A DNA stretch of 64,000 nt, taken from contig JAGHSK010000006.1 in the NCBI GenBank assembly GCA_018065895.1, forward strand, positions 1-64,000. Reading direction: 5' to 3'. Shown piece by piece: positions 18,119-26,982 of the stretch. Position 1 is the first letter of the stretch; each line of letters starts with the position of its first letter. The notes below the pieces were generated by a model. That model searched no databases. It was not told the origin of the DNA and saw only the letters and a program-made list of their open reading frames with translations. Origin of the DNA: Candidatus Cacconaster equi (GTDB lineage Bacteria > Bacteroidota > Bacteroidia > Bacteroidales > UBA932). A program made the position numbers and the translations under genes.

Positions 18119-19393
18119 TTATCCGATAATGTCGAATCCAGTATATTTGCGAAGCACCTCAGGCACGATGATCTTTCCGTCAGGAGTCTGATAGTTCTCG
18201 ATGATGGCAGCGAGAATTCTCGGGAGAGCGAGAGAACTGCCGTTGAGAGTATGTGCTATCTGTGTCTTGCCGTTTTCGTCCTTATATCTGAGTTTGAGGC
18301 GGTTGGCCTGATATGTTTCGAAATTTGAAACTGAGCTTACCTCCAGCCAGCGTTTCTGGGCTGCCGAGAAGACCTCAAAGTCGTAAGTGATTGCCGAAGT
18401 GAAGCTCATGTCTCCACCGCAAAGTCTGAGGATACGGTATGGCAGACCGAGTTCCTGAACGAGAGATTCTACGTGTGCCACCATTTCCTCAAGAGCCTTG
18501 TAGGAATTTTCAGGGAGTTCAAGACGTACTATCTCAACTTTGTCGAACTGGTGCAGACGGTTCAGACCGCGGACATCCTTTCCGTAAGAGCCGGCTTCAC
18601 GACGCCAGCAAGGCGTATAGGCAGTCATCTTGACAGGGAAATCCTCTTTCTTCAGGATGACGTCGCGATATATGTTGGTGATAGGAACCTCTGCCGTAGG
18701 AATCATATAGAATCCGTCCAACGGAGCGAAATACATCTGTCCCTCCTTGTCAGGAAGCTGTCCGGTACCGAAGCCGGAAGCTTCGTTCACCATATAAGGC
18801 GGCTGATACTCCATATATCCTGCTGATGTGTTCTTTTCGAGAAAATATGAAATCAGGGCGCGCTGTATGCGGGCACCTTTTCCTTTGTATACAGGGAATC
18901 CAGCACCTGTAAGCTTCACACCCAGATCGAAATCAACAATATCAAGATTCTTGAGAAGTTCCCAGTGCGGAAGTGCGTTTTCTCCAAGATCTGGAATTTC
19001 GCCGGCCATCTTGACTACAAGATTGTCCTCCGCCGTCTTTCCTTCAGGAACCTGAGCGCAAGGAAGGTTCGGAAGCAGCACCAGAAGACGGTTCTGTTCA
19101 TTCTGACTTTCATCAAGCGATGTTTCAAGACTCTTCGAGCTGTCCTTGAGGGAAGCCACTTCGTTTTTCACTTCATCGGCCTCGGCCTTCTTCCCTTCTT
19201 TCATGAAACTTCCGATTTTCGAGGCAAGAGCTTTCTGTCGTGCAAGGCAGGCGTCAAGTTCGGTCTGCAGGGCGCGGCGCTGTTTGTCGATGTCTATGAT
19301 TTTGTAAACAATCTCTTTTGCGTCAAAATTCTTGACTTTGAGGCGCTCGATAACGAATTCGGGCTCTTCGCGAAGAAGTTTAAGTGTCAACAT
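18119..19393 (-). CDS. serS: Serine--tRNA ligase
   Basis: MLTLKLLREEPEFVIERLKVKNFDAKEIV...; class II motifs (TPCWRREAGSYGKDVRGLNRLHQFDKVE; LNGSSLALPRILAAIIE). Confidence 0.97.
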   Translation of the reverse strand: MLTLKLLREEPEFVIERLKVKNFDAKEIVYKIIDIDKQRRALQTELDACLARQKALASKIGSFMKEGKKAEADEVKNEVASLKDSSKSLETSLDESQNEQNRLLVLLPNLPCAQVPEGKTAEDNLVVKMAGEIPDLGENALPHWELLKNLDIVDFDLGVKLTGAGFPVYKGKGARIQRALISYFLEKNTSAGYMEYQPPYMVNEASGFGTGQLPDKEGQMYFAPLDGFYMIPTAEVPITNIYRDVILKKEDFPVKMTAYTPCWRREAGSYGKDVRGLNRLHQFDKVEIVRLELPENSYKALEEMVAHVESLVQELGLPYRILRLCGGDMSFTSAITYDFEVFSAAQKRWLEVSSVSNFETYQANRLKLRYKDENGKTQIAHTLNGSSLALPRILAAIIENYQTPDGKIIVPEVLRKYTGFDIIG

Positions 19394-19417
19394 TTCTTTA
19401 TACGGTTTTAGCGAACG

Positions 19418-19425
19418 CAAATATA
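19418..19425 (-). promoter_or_regulatory. -7 element (TATATTTG) for serS
   Basis: CAAATATA on + strand upstream of MLTLKLL start. Confidence 0.5.
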
Positions 19426-19427
19426 CT

Positions 19428-19457
19428 AAAAAAAGAGTCGCCTTATATAGGCAACTC
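19428..19457 (-). terminator. Terminator of rplU-rpmA
   Basis: 8-bp stem GAGTTGCC/GGCGACTC then T7 on the minus strand. Confidence 0.8.
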
Positions 19458-19487
19458 TCTTTTTATCTGTGCAAATCAATGTTGTGG

Positions 19488-19757
19488 TTATGCTTCAGCC
19501 TTCGGGAAAGGAAGAACAGAAACATAAGACTTGTCATTTGCCTTCTTTTTGAATGTAACTACGCCATCAATCAAAGCGAAAAGAGTATGGTCTTTACCCA
19601 TTCCCACGTTTTCACCTGGATAATGAACTGTACCTCTCTGACGGACGATGATGTTGCCAGCCTTTGCAGACTGTCCACCGAACAATTTCAGACCGAGGCG
19701 CTTGCTTTGTGATTCGCGGTCGTTCTTTGAACTACCGACACCTTTTTTGTGAGGCAT
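19488..19757 (-). CDS. rpmA: 50S ribosomal protein L27
   Basis: [43 protein letters not shown]. Confidence 0.98.
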   Translation of the reverse strand: MPHKKGVGSSKNDRESQSKRLGLKLFGGQSAKAGNIIVRQRGTVHYPGENVGMGKDHTLFALIDGVVTFKKKANDKSYVSVLPFPKAEA

Positions 19758-19775
19758 AATCTAAACGTTTTTTAA

Positions 19776-20084
19776 TTAAGCGATTTCTTCAATTTGGATT
19801 TTAGTCAAATACTGACGGTGGCCGTTCTTCTTCTGATAGCCTTTGCGGCGTTTCTTCTTGAAGATGATAACCTTGTCTGCCTTGCAGTGCTCAAGGACAG
19901 TTGCCTTTACCTTTGAGCCCTCTACATAAGGTGCGCCAACATTTACCTTACCCTCATTGTCGAGAAGGAGTACTTTGTCAAACTCGAGAGCAGCTCCGAC
20001 CTCAGCAGCCTGACGGTTTACGAAAACCTGCTTTCCAGCTTCAACTTTGAATTGCTGTCCTGCAATATCAACGATTGCGTACAT
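19776..20084 (-). CDS. rplU: 50S ribosomal protein L21
   Basis: MYAIVDIAGQQFKVEAGKQVFVNR...KKRRKGYQKKNGHRQ. Confidence 0.98.
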   Translation of the reverse strand: MYAIVDIAGQQFKVEAGKQVFVNRQAAEVGAALEFDKVLLLDNEGKVNVGAPYVEGSKVKATVLEHCKADKVIIFKKKRRKGYQKKNGHRQYLTKIQIEEIA

Positions 20085-20195
20085 AATAAATTTTTTAAAA
20101 ATTTATAACCGCAAGCGGATGGCATCCCATTCAAAATGGTCTCAACCATCTCTTATTCAAGAGCTTAACGGTTGTTATTCAATAATTTCGGACTG
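20085..20195 (-). promoter_or_regulatory. Structured 5' leader of rplU-rpmA (L21-leader-like candidate)
   Basis: Chain of abutting short inverted repeats: CCGC-AA-GCGG, GGAT-GGC-ATCC, CCATT-CAA-AATGG, ATGGT-CTCA-ACCAT, CTCTT-ATTC-AAGAG (20109-20163). Confidence 0.45.
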
Positions 20196-20203
20196 CAAAT
20201 TTA
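20196..20203 (-). promoter_or_regulatory. -7 element (TAAATTTG) for rplU
   Basis: CAAATTTA on + strand ~110 nt upstream of rplU. Confidence 0.5.
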
Positions 20204-20229
20204 TAAAATTTTCTAAAGAGAACAAAATT

Positions 20230-23130
20230 TTATTGGAAAAGAACATTCTTCTCATTGAAGAGTTTTCTCTCGTTGAGTTTCACTACTTTGCCGAATTTTG
20301 CGAGATCCTTTGCATTTATGTCCTTCGGATTTCCTATGATTCCGATGACCACCGGACGTCCTTTCACTTTGTCGTTGTAATATTTGACGATGTCATCGAA
20401 TGTGAGGGTTTCCGTCTGTTCCACAAGCTTGATTGAAGGATCCTCAGAATAGCCCTGTCTCTCCCACTCCGCCACGGTGGTTGTGAGGGATCTGGCGTCA
20501 GGCTGTTGCGACAGCAAAGTCTCCTTGATATAATTGCGGATATTTCCGATGCTTTCAGGATTCTGAGGCATGTCGGAAAGCAGCTTCGTGAAGAGTTCAA
20601 TCGCACTTACCGCCTTGTCATTCTGTGTTCCCACATATCCGCTGAAGTAAGTCTTGCAGCCAGGCAGCTTGCGGCTGCGTACGGAACCGTATGCAGTATA
20701 TGCCATAGAGTTCTTTTCGCGGATCTCCTGCATGACGAGACCGTTGAATCCACCGCTGAAATACTGGTTGAACGCTATTCTGGCGATTTCATCATTCTTG
20801 TCATAATCTCCAATAGGGATATAGAAATAAATCTGAGCCTGCTGAGCGTCACTGTTAGGAACGAACAATACGGTATTCTCGCCATATTCCATCATCGGCC
20901 TGATAAGAGGAGAGCTTGAAGGCTTCTCTCCCTGAACAAGCGGCAGATTGCTTTTAAGAATATCATATACAACGTCACCATGCATACTTCCGGAATAATG
21001 TATTTCTGCGGCATATCCGCTTGCTTTTGCAATGTCACCGGTGAGACTCGCAATATTCAGGTCAACGATATCCTGATCGGTGATCTCCTTGCGGTAAGGA
21101 GATTCATCGCCATATTGCACATATGCTGAAAGTGCTGACGCGAGTGAATTCACGTTCTGTTTGCGGCGCATCCTTCCCGAAGCCATGGCACCCTTCAGAC
21201 TGTTGAGCTGTTTTTCATCCAGAGATGGCATGAGAATAAGCTTCGTGAGAAGCAGGCAGCATTCTTTCAATGTGTTTTCATATCCCCTGACGGTAAGATA
21301 GAGATATTCATCGTCAGCAGCGATGGAATAGGTTGCGCCAAGTTGTCCGAACATCTCTTTTACCTGATTGTAGGAGAAGGTGGCCATCACTCCGGCGCTG
21401 TTCATCAGCTGGGTGGCCACACCCAGTTTCGGGAAGAGCTCCGAATTGGCTCCATACTTGAGTTCAAGAGTATATATGTCATTCGCTTCATTCTTGCTGT
21501 AATAGAATTTTGAATATGAATTCAGCTCCTTCTCCTTCACTTTGCTCCAATCAACGAAATTCAATGCGGGAGCAGGTGCCTGCATGGCCTTGAACCTTTG
21601 GGCATACATCGAGGACTGCCCCACAGGAGGGACAATCGGATCGTAATCCGGTTTCTTGATCTTCGGCTTCTTTTCAGGAGTGCCCATTTCGTTGTCGATC
21701 ACAATGAAGTTGTCGTTCAAATATTTGGCAGCCACTCTCTTCACGTCGTCCATTGTCACAGCATAGATCTTCTCCTTGAAGTTGAGCAGTTCATCAACAC
21801 TTTGTCCATTGACGAAAATATCTGCAATGGCTGACACCTTGCCGTCATTGTTCTCCATCATCAGATCAAAATCACGGGAAAGATTAAGTTTGACTGCATC
21901 GAGGTCATCCTGAGTGAACTCTCCGTCCCTGACCGACTTCACAGCCTTTGTCAGGAAGGCTTCCACTTTCTTGCTGGAGTCATACCGTCGCTGCAGTTCA
22001 TCATAGAAAGGAACTGCCTGCAAAAGAACCCTGCCCGCTCCAATGAAACTCAGAGACGATGCCGAAGCGCCCATTACATCTCCTGACAACGTCAGTTTGT
22101 CAAGAGCACCCGTAGAGGATGCGTTGGTAAGGAGTTGCAGACAGACCTCCAGCGCATATTCATCCGGATCGCCATTTTTCACGCCATTATAAATGATGCA
22201 GGTACTCGGATAATATGAGGACTTGGAAGTGTACGATACCCTTCCCTTTACATTGAACTCCGGACAGGTTGTCCTTTCCGGCGTCTCACTTGGCTGGAGT
22301 CTTCCGAAAGTGTTCTGAATGAGACGTATCAGGCTCTTGGCCTTGACGTTTCCTGAAATGATAAGCGCCATATTCTCGGGAACGTACCAATCGTTGTAGA
22401 ATTTGATGAGCTGGCTGAGTCTTGGATTCTTGAGATGTTCTCCAAGCCCGATTACGTCACGGGCATAAGGTGTCCCCTCGAAAGCCTTGTCCAGAACAAA
22501 ATGGGATGTAACGCTCTGTGGATCGTCGGAATACATGTTGTACTCCTCATAAACCGTCTCAAGTTCGCTCTGGAATGCGCGGAATACGGGATTGATGAAT
22601 CGTTCTGATGCCACATCAAGCCATTTGACGATCTGATTGGCGGGAAATGAATTGTGGAATTCAGTATAATCGTAGCTGGTTCCTGCATTCAAGCCATTTC
22701 CGCCAATGCTTTCTATGAGATTGGAATATTCCTGGGAGACGCTGATTTTTCCGGCTTCAACCGTCAGATTATTGATCTCTTTCGACAAAGCGGTTCTCGC
22801 CGCCTCGTCGCTTGCCTGAGCAAGTTCGTCGTATTTGGCGATAATCTCTTCATACAGCGGTTTCTCCTTCTCCCAGTCCAGTGCACCGATTTTTTCCGTA
22901 CCCTTGAACATTACGTGTTCCAGATAGTGTGCAAGTCCGGTGTATTGCCCGGGATCGTTGACAGATCCGGTGCGGACAACCACTTCTCCGAGTACATCGT
23001 GTTGGGTCGGGTCTTCACAGATATAGACGGTTAGGCCGTTATTCAGCTTGAAACTGGCGATATCCTGCGCTCCGAGAGGCAGCGAAAGAAGTGCCGCAAG
23101 CAGAATGGCAAAAATCACTTTTGATCTCAT
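20230..23130 (-). CDS. M16 family zinc peptidase (pitrilysin-like, double domain)
   Basis: HYLEHVMFKGTEKIG zinc motif; start chosen at MRSKVIFAILLAALLSLPLGAQ signal peptide (ORF track extends to 23202). Confidence 0.93.
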   Translation of the reverse strand: MRSKVIFAILLAALLSLPLGAQDIASFKLNNGLTVYICEDPTQHDVLGEVVVRTGSVNDPGQYTGLAHYLEHVMFKGTEKIGALDWEKEKPLYEEIIAKYDELAQASDEAARTALSKEINNLTVEAGKISVSQEYSNLIESIGGNGLNAGTSYDYTEFHNSFPANQIVKWLDVASERFINPVFRAFQSELETVYEEYNMYSDDPQSVTSHFVLDKAFEGTPYARDVIGLGEHLKNPRLSQLIKFYNDWYVPENMALIISGNVKAKSLIRLIQNTFGRLQPSETPERTTCPEFNVKGRVSYTSKSSYYPSTCIIYNGVKNGDPDEYALEVCLQLLTNASSTGALDKLTLSGDVMGASASSLSFIGAGRVLLQAVPFYDELQRRYDSSKKVEAFLTKAVKSVRDGEFTQDDLDAVKLNLSRDFDLMMENNDGKVSAIADIFVNGQSVDELLNFKEKIYAVTMDDVKRVAAKYLNDNFIVIDNEMGTPEKKPKIKKPDYDPIVPPVGQSSMYAQRFKAMQAPAPALNFVDWSKVKEKELNSYSKFYYSKNEANDIYTLELKYGANSELFPKLGVATQLMNSAGVMATFSYNQVKEMFGQLGATYSIAADDEYLYLTVRGYENTLKECCLLLTKLILMPSLDEKQLNSLKGAMASGRMRRKQNVNSLASALSAYVQYGDESPYRKEITDQDIVDLNIASLTGDIAKASGYAAEIHYSGSMHGDVVYDILKSNLPLVQGEKPSSSPLIRPMMEYGENTVLFVPNSDAQQAQIYFYIPIGDYDKNDEIARIAFNQYFSGGFNGLVMQEIREKNSMAYTAYGSVRSRKLPGCKTYFSGYVGTQNDKAVSAIELFTKLLSDMPQNPESIGNIRNYIKETLLSQQPDARSLTTTVAEWERQGYSEDPSIKLVEQTETLTFDDIVKYYNDKVKGRPVVIGIIGNPKDINAKDLAKFGKVVKLNERKLFNEKNVLFQ

Positions 23131-23156
23131 ATTGCAATGTATTTTCTTCGAATTCA

Positions 23157-23930
23157 TCATTTCATTCTTTGACGCACGCATTCGTACATAACTACGGCAC
23201 ATGCTACGGAAACGTTCAGGGAGCCGATTTCCCCCATCATCGGAATTTTCGCTTTAACGTCGCACTGCGACAGGATGGAGCTTGATATTCCGGTTCCTTC
23301 CGAGCCCATCACAATGGCCGTAGGTTTGCTGAAGTCCACGTCATACAGCAGGCTTTCGGATTTTTCCGTGGCAGCCACAATCTGGAATCCGGCTTCCTTC
23401 AGGTAGAATACAGGTATGCGGAGATTCGTCACCTTGCTTGTGGGGATTCTTAGCAGGGCACCCGCCGAAGTCTTGATGGCATCCGCATTTATTGCAGCGC
23501 CTCCTTTTGCCGGAAGAATGATTCCATCTATCCCGGCGCACTCGGCGCTTCTGGCTATAGCCCCAAAATTCCTGACGTCACTCACTCCGTCAAGCATGAG
23601 AAAAACGGGGTTTGAGCTCTTTTTCAGGGCATTTTCGACCATTGTTTCAAATTCCACATAATCTATCCGGGCCATATACGCTATCACACCCTGATGCGCC
23701 CCTTTAACAAGGTAATTCATCTTTTCTCCGGGAACGAACTGATAAGGGATGCCTTGTTTCTCGACCTCTGACAGAAGGGTACGGAACTGTTCTCCTTCCA
23801 GACCTTGTTTGAAAAGAATCTTTTCGAACTTCCTTCCCTGACGGACTGCCTCCTCCACCGGATGCATTCCATATAGATAGTGCTGTTTTTCTTCCATTTT
23901 GTGACTGTTTGTTATTAAAGTGACGCCCAT
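23157..23930 (-). CDS. rlmB: 23S rRNA (guanosine-2'-O)-methyltransferase RlmB / TrmH family
   Basis: LDGVSDVRNFGAIARSAECAG, VMGSEGTGISSSILSQCD, GSLNVSVACAVVMYE (SpoU motifs). Confidence 0.93.
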   Translation of the reverse strand: MGVTLITNSHKMEEKQHYLYGMHPVEEAVRQGRKFEKILFKQGLEGEQFRTLLSEVEKQGIPYQFVPGEKMNYLVKGAHQGVIAYMARIDYVEFETMVENALKKSSNPVFLMLDGVSDVRNFGAIARSAECAGIDGIILPAKGGAAINADAIKTSAGALLRIPTSKVTNLRIPVFYLKEAGFQIVAATEKSESLLYDVDFSKPTAIVMGSEGTGISSSILSQCDVKAKIPMMGEIGSLNVSVACAVVMYECVRQRMK

Positions 23931-25864
23931 TCCTCCATCTTCGCATCGAGGTCTCTCTTGAGATCGAGATATTGGCGGGTCATTTCCATTATATCCGTCT
24001 GAGGTGTCGGCTGGGCAAGGACTTTCTCTATTTCAGCCATCTTTTCCTCTAATGTAGCAATCTGCTTCTCGAGCAGATTCTGACGGTTCTTTATCTTCTT
24101 TGCTTCGCGCGACTGTGCCTTCTGCTGTTCATAGCTCAACTGAGGTTTCTGAGCCCTTTCCTGTTTCGGCTGCTGAGCTGCGGCTGTCGGATTCTGCGGA
24201 TGGACAGGCTCTTTCTTTGCGGCTTCGATATCACGGAACGATTCGGCTTTCTTCCGACGGAGGAATTCGTCCACCCCTCCAAGATGCTCACGCACTTTGC
24301 CGTCACCGAACTCATATATCTTGTCAACCAAGCCATTCAGGAAATCACGGTCGTGGGACACGACAATCAACGTTCCGTCGTAGGATTTCAACGACTGTTT
24401 GAGCACGTCCTTCGAACGGATGTCCATATGATTAGTAGGCTCATCAAGAGCAAGAAGATTATGTGCCTTGAGCATCAGTTTGGCCATCGACAAGCGAGCC
24501 CGTTCTCCGCCGCTGAGAACCGCAACCTTCTTGTCGACGTCATCACCCTTGAACAGGAATGCACCAAGAATATCGCGGAGTTTGGCCCGTATATCACCCA
24601 CTGCAATCTTTTCCAGGGTATCATATACCGTATCACTCTTGACAAGCACATCCTCCTGGTTCTGTGCGAAGTACCCGATATCGACGTTATATCCCACCTT
24701 GGCCTCGCCCTCGAAAGGCTCCAGAAGCCCCATCATAACCTTCATCATGGTGGTCTTCCCCTCTCCGTTACGCCCGACGAATGCCACCTTCTCCCCTCTC
24801 TTCACCTCAAGATTGGCGCCTTCGAGTATCACTTTATGCGGTGTGGTATCGGAATATCCTATAACGGCATCTTTCACTTGAAAAGCCACGTCTCCGCTGC
24901 GCGGGGCAGGCGGAAATTTAACGCTCAAGGTGGCGAGATCCTCGTCATCGATTTCTATGCGCTGTAACTTTTCAAGCTGCTTGACTCTTGATTGAACCTG
25001 ATTGCTCTTCGTCGGCTTGTAACGGAACTTCTCAATGAATTCCTCGGTTTTCTCAATCATTCTCTGCTGATTGAGATATGCTGCCTTCTGCTGTTCGATG
25101 CGTTCTTTCCGGAGCTCCACATATTTGGAATACGGAACTTTGTAATCATAAAGATGGCCCAGCATAACCTCCACTGTGCGGGTCGTGCAGTTGTCAAGGA
25201 AGCGGCGGTCATGTGAAATAAGCACAATGGCCCCGTTATAGACTTGCAGATAATCCTCAAGCCACTGTATTGATTCGATGTCAAGATGGTTTGTCGGCTC
25301 GTCGAGAAGAAGGACATCCGGTTTTCGGAGAAGGATCTTTGCAAGCTCGATGCGCATGTTCCAGCCTTGGGAGAAGGTAGCCGTCATACGGTCGAATTCC
25401 GAACGTTTGAAGCCCAGCCCCATAAGGGTGCGCTGCGCCATCTCCATAGGTGATTCGCTCTGCACCATTGCAAGGCGGTCGCTCAACTCATTGAGTTCCA
25501 CCATCAGATTGTTGTACGCCTGAGATTCGTAGTCCGTACGATCCGCCAATTGCTGCGACACCTTGTCAATCTTCTCGTTGAGTTTGTCAAGATCGGCAAA
25601 AACGGTCATCACTTCGTCAATCACGCTCTTATCTTTCGCGTGTTCCATTATTTGTGGCAGATAACCGATTTTCTGATCGTGCGTCTTGAGAATGGACCCT
25701 GACGTAGGGCTCTGCAAGCCCATAATCAATTTCAAAATGGTGGATTTTCCTGCGCCGTTCTTTCCCACAAGGCCGATTCTGTCCTTGTCTCCGATATGAA
25801 GGCTGATATTGTCCAGCAGATCATATCCGCCGAAAGAGAGAGTCAGATCATTGATAGATATCAT
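23915..25864 (-). CDS. ABC-F family ATP-binding cassette protein
   Basis: Two Walker A (GKNGAGKST, GRNGEGKTT), LLLDEPTNHLDIES and LALDEPTNHMDIRS; no TM domain. Confidence 0.95.
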   Translation of the reverse strand: MISINDLTLSFGGYDLLDNISLHIGDKDRIGLVGKNGAGKSTILKLIMGLQSPTSGSILKTHDQKIGYLPQIMEHAKDKSVIDEVMTVFADLDKLNEKIDKVSQQLADRTDYESQAYNNLMVELNELSDRLAMVQSESPMEMAQRTLMGLGFKRSEFDRMTATFSQGWNMRIELAKILLRKPDVLLLDEPTNHLDIESIQWLEDYLQVYNGAIVLISHDRRFLDNCTTRTVEVMLGHLYDYKVPYSKYVELRKERIEQQKAAYLNQQRMIEKTEEFIEKFRYKPTKSNQVQSRVKQLEKLQRIEIDDEDLATLSVKFPPAPRSGDVAFQVKDAVIGYSDTTPHKVILEGANLEVKRGEKVAFVGRNGEGKTTMMKVMMGLLEPFEGEAKVGYNVDIGYFAQNQEDVLVKSDTVYDTLEKIAVGDIRAKLRDILGAFLFKGDDVDKKVAVLSGGERARLSMAKLMLKAHNLLALDEPTNHMDIRSKDVLKQSLKSYDGTLIVVSHDRDFLNGLVDKIYEFGDGKVREHLGGVDEFLRRKKAESFRDIEAAKKEPVHPQNPTAAAQQPKQERAQKPQLSYEQQKAQSREAKKIKNRQNLLEKQIATLEEKMAEIEKVLAQPTPQTDIMEMTRQYLDLKRDLDAKMEEWASL

Positions 25865-26724
25865 TCCACAATCTCCGCTTCCTGAGGTTCATCACTATTT
25901 TCCTCATCCTCCCCTTTTTCTTCCTCCGGCTCATCTGTTTCTTTATCAGCGGGCTTCGCCACAGCAATGCTTACCTCATAGAGAGCATATAGAGGGACGC
26001 TCACGAAGAAAAGGGTTATCGGGTCGCCGCTCGGGGTGATGACTGCAGCGAGTGTCACCAGAATAACTACGGCGTGTTTCCGGTATTTTTTCAGCCATTG
26101 CTTGTTGATGATGCCGAAACGCGACAGAAGTGCCGCCAGAATAGGCATCTCGAATACTATTCCCATCACCAGAACAAGACCTATGAGCATGCTTATATAG
26201 GAGTTCAGCGAAATCTGGTTTGGAACCAGCTCCGATACCTGATATGTGCCCAGAAAACGTATTGTCAGAGGAAATACGAGCAGATATCCTGTCACAACTC
26301 CGAGATAGAACTGCAGTGCTGCAAAACCGAAGGATTTCTGGATGGCATGCTTCTCGTTCTCATATAGAGCCGGACGGATGAATGTCCATAATTCATAAAA
26401 GACCACCGGCATCGCCACAACAAGCGCAACATAGAACGAGACTCTGATGTGCGTGAAGAATTGTGCCGCCATCTCCACGTTTATCATTTTGATTTCGAAA
26501 TCAGCCAGAGGGTTCAGCCCCATAAGAGCCAGCAATTTGTCCAACCCCCTGTAGAGGATGAAATCAGATGACAACGGGGCGAGGAGAAGCGTATCGAAGA
26601 TGAATCCTTTCAGAAAAAAGATTGCAATCATCAATACGAAGAGCACAATGGCTGAGCGGAAGAACACCTTCCGCAGATCGTCGATATGCTCCCAGAATGT
26701 CTTGTCCTCGCTGTCGGCAGCCAC
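25861..26724 (-). CDS. tatC: Sec-independent protein translocase TatC
   Basis: FWEHIDDLRKVFFRS, PVVFYELWTFIRPALYENEK, C-terminal acidic tail. Confidence 0.96.
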   Translation of the reverse strand: MAADSEDKTFWEHIDDLRKVFFRSAIVLFVLMIAIFFLKGFIFDTLLLAPLSSDFILYRGLDKLLALMGLNPLADFEIKMINVEMAAQFFTHIRVSFYVALVVAMPVVFYELWTFIRPALYENEKHAIQKSFGFAALQFYLGVVTGYLLVFPLTIRFLGTYQVSELVPNQISLNSYISMLIGLVLVMGIVFEMPILAALLSRFGIINKQWLKKYRKHAVVILVTLAAVITPSGDPITLFFVSVPLYALYEVSIAVAKPADKETDEPEEEKGEDEENSDEPQEAEIVE

Positions 26725-26730
26725 GAGATA

Positions 26731-26952
26731 TTACTTCTTTGAAGAGTCTGAACTTTCGCTCTCGATCTCTTTTTTGATCTCCTTCATGTCGCCTTCAACA
26801 TCCTTCATCCCCTCTTTGAAGTTCTTCACGCCTTTGCCCAGGCCGCGCATCAGTTCAGGAATTTTCTTTCCTCCGAACAGAAGAAGGACGATAAGCAGGA
26901 TGACAAGAATTTCCTGCCAACCGATTGATCCAAGAAAAAGAAGAGTTTTCAT
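26731..26952 (-). CDS. tatA: Twin-arginine translocase subunit TatA/E
   Basis: [39 protein letters not shown]. Confidence 0.95.
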   Translation of the reverse strand: MKTLLFLGSIGWQEILVILLIVLLLFGGKKIPELMRGLGKGVKNFKEGMKDVEGDMKEIKKEIESESSDSSKK

Positions 26953-26982
26953 ATGCTTATGGATTGGTTTTCAAAAAGGTTC

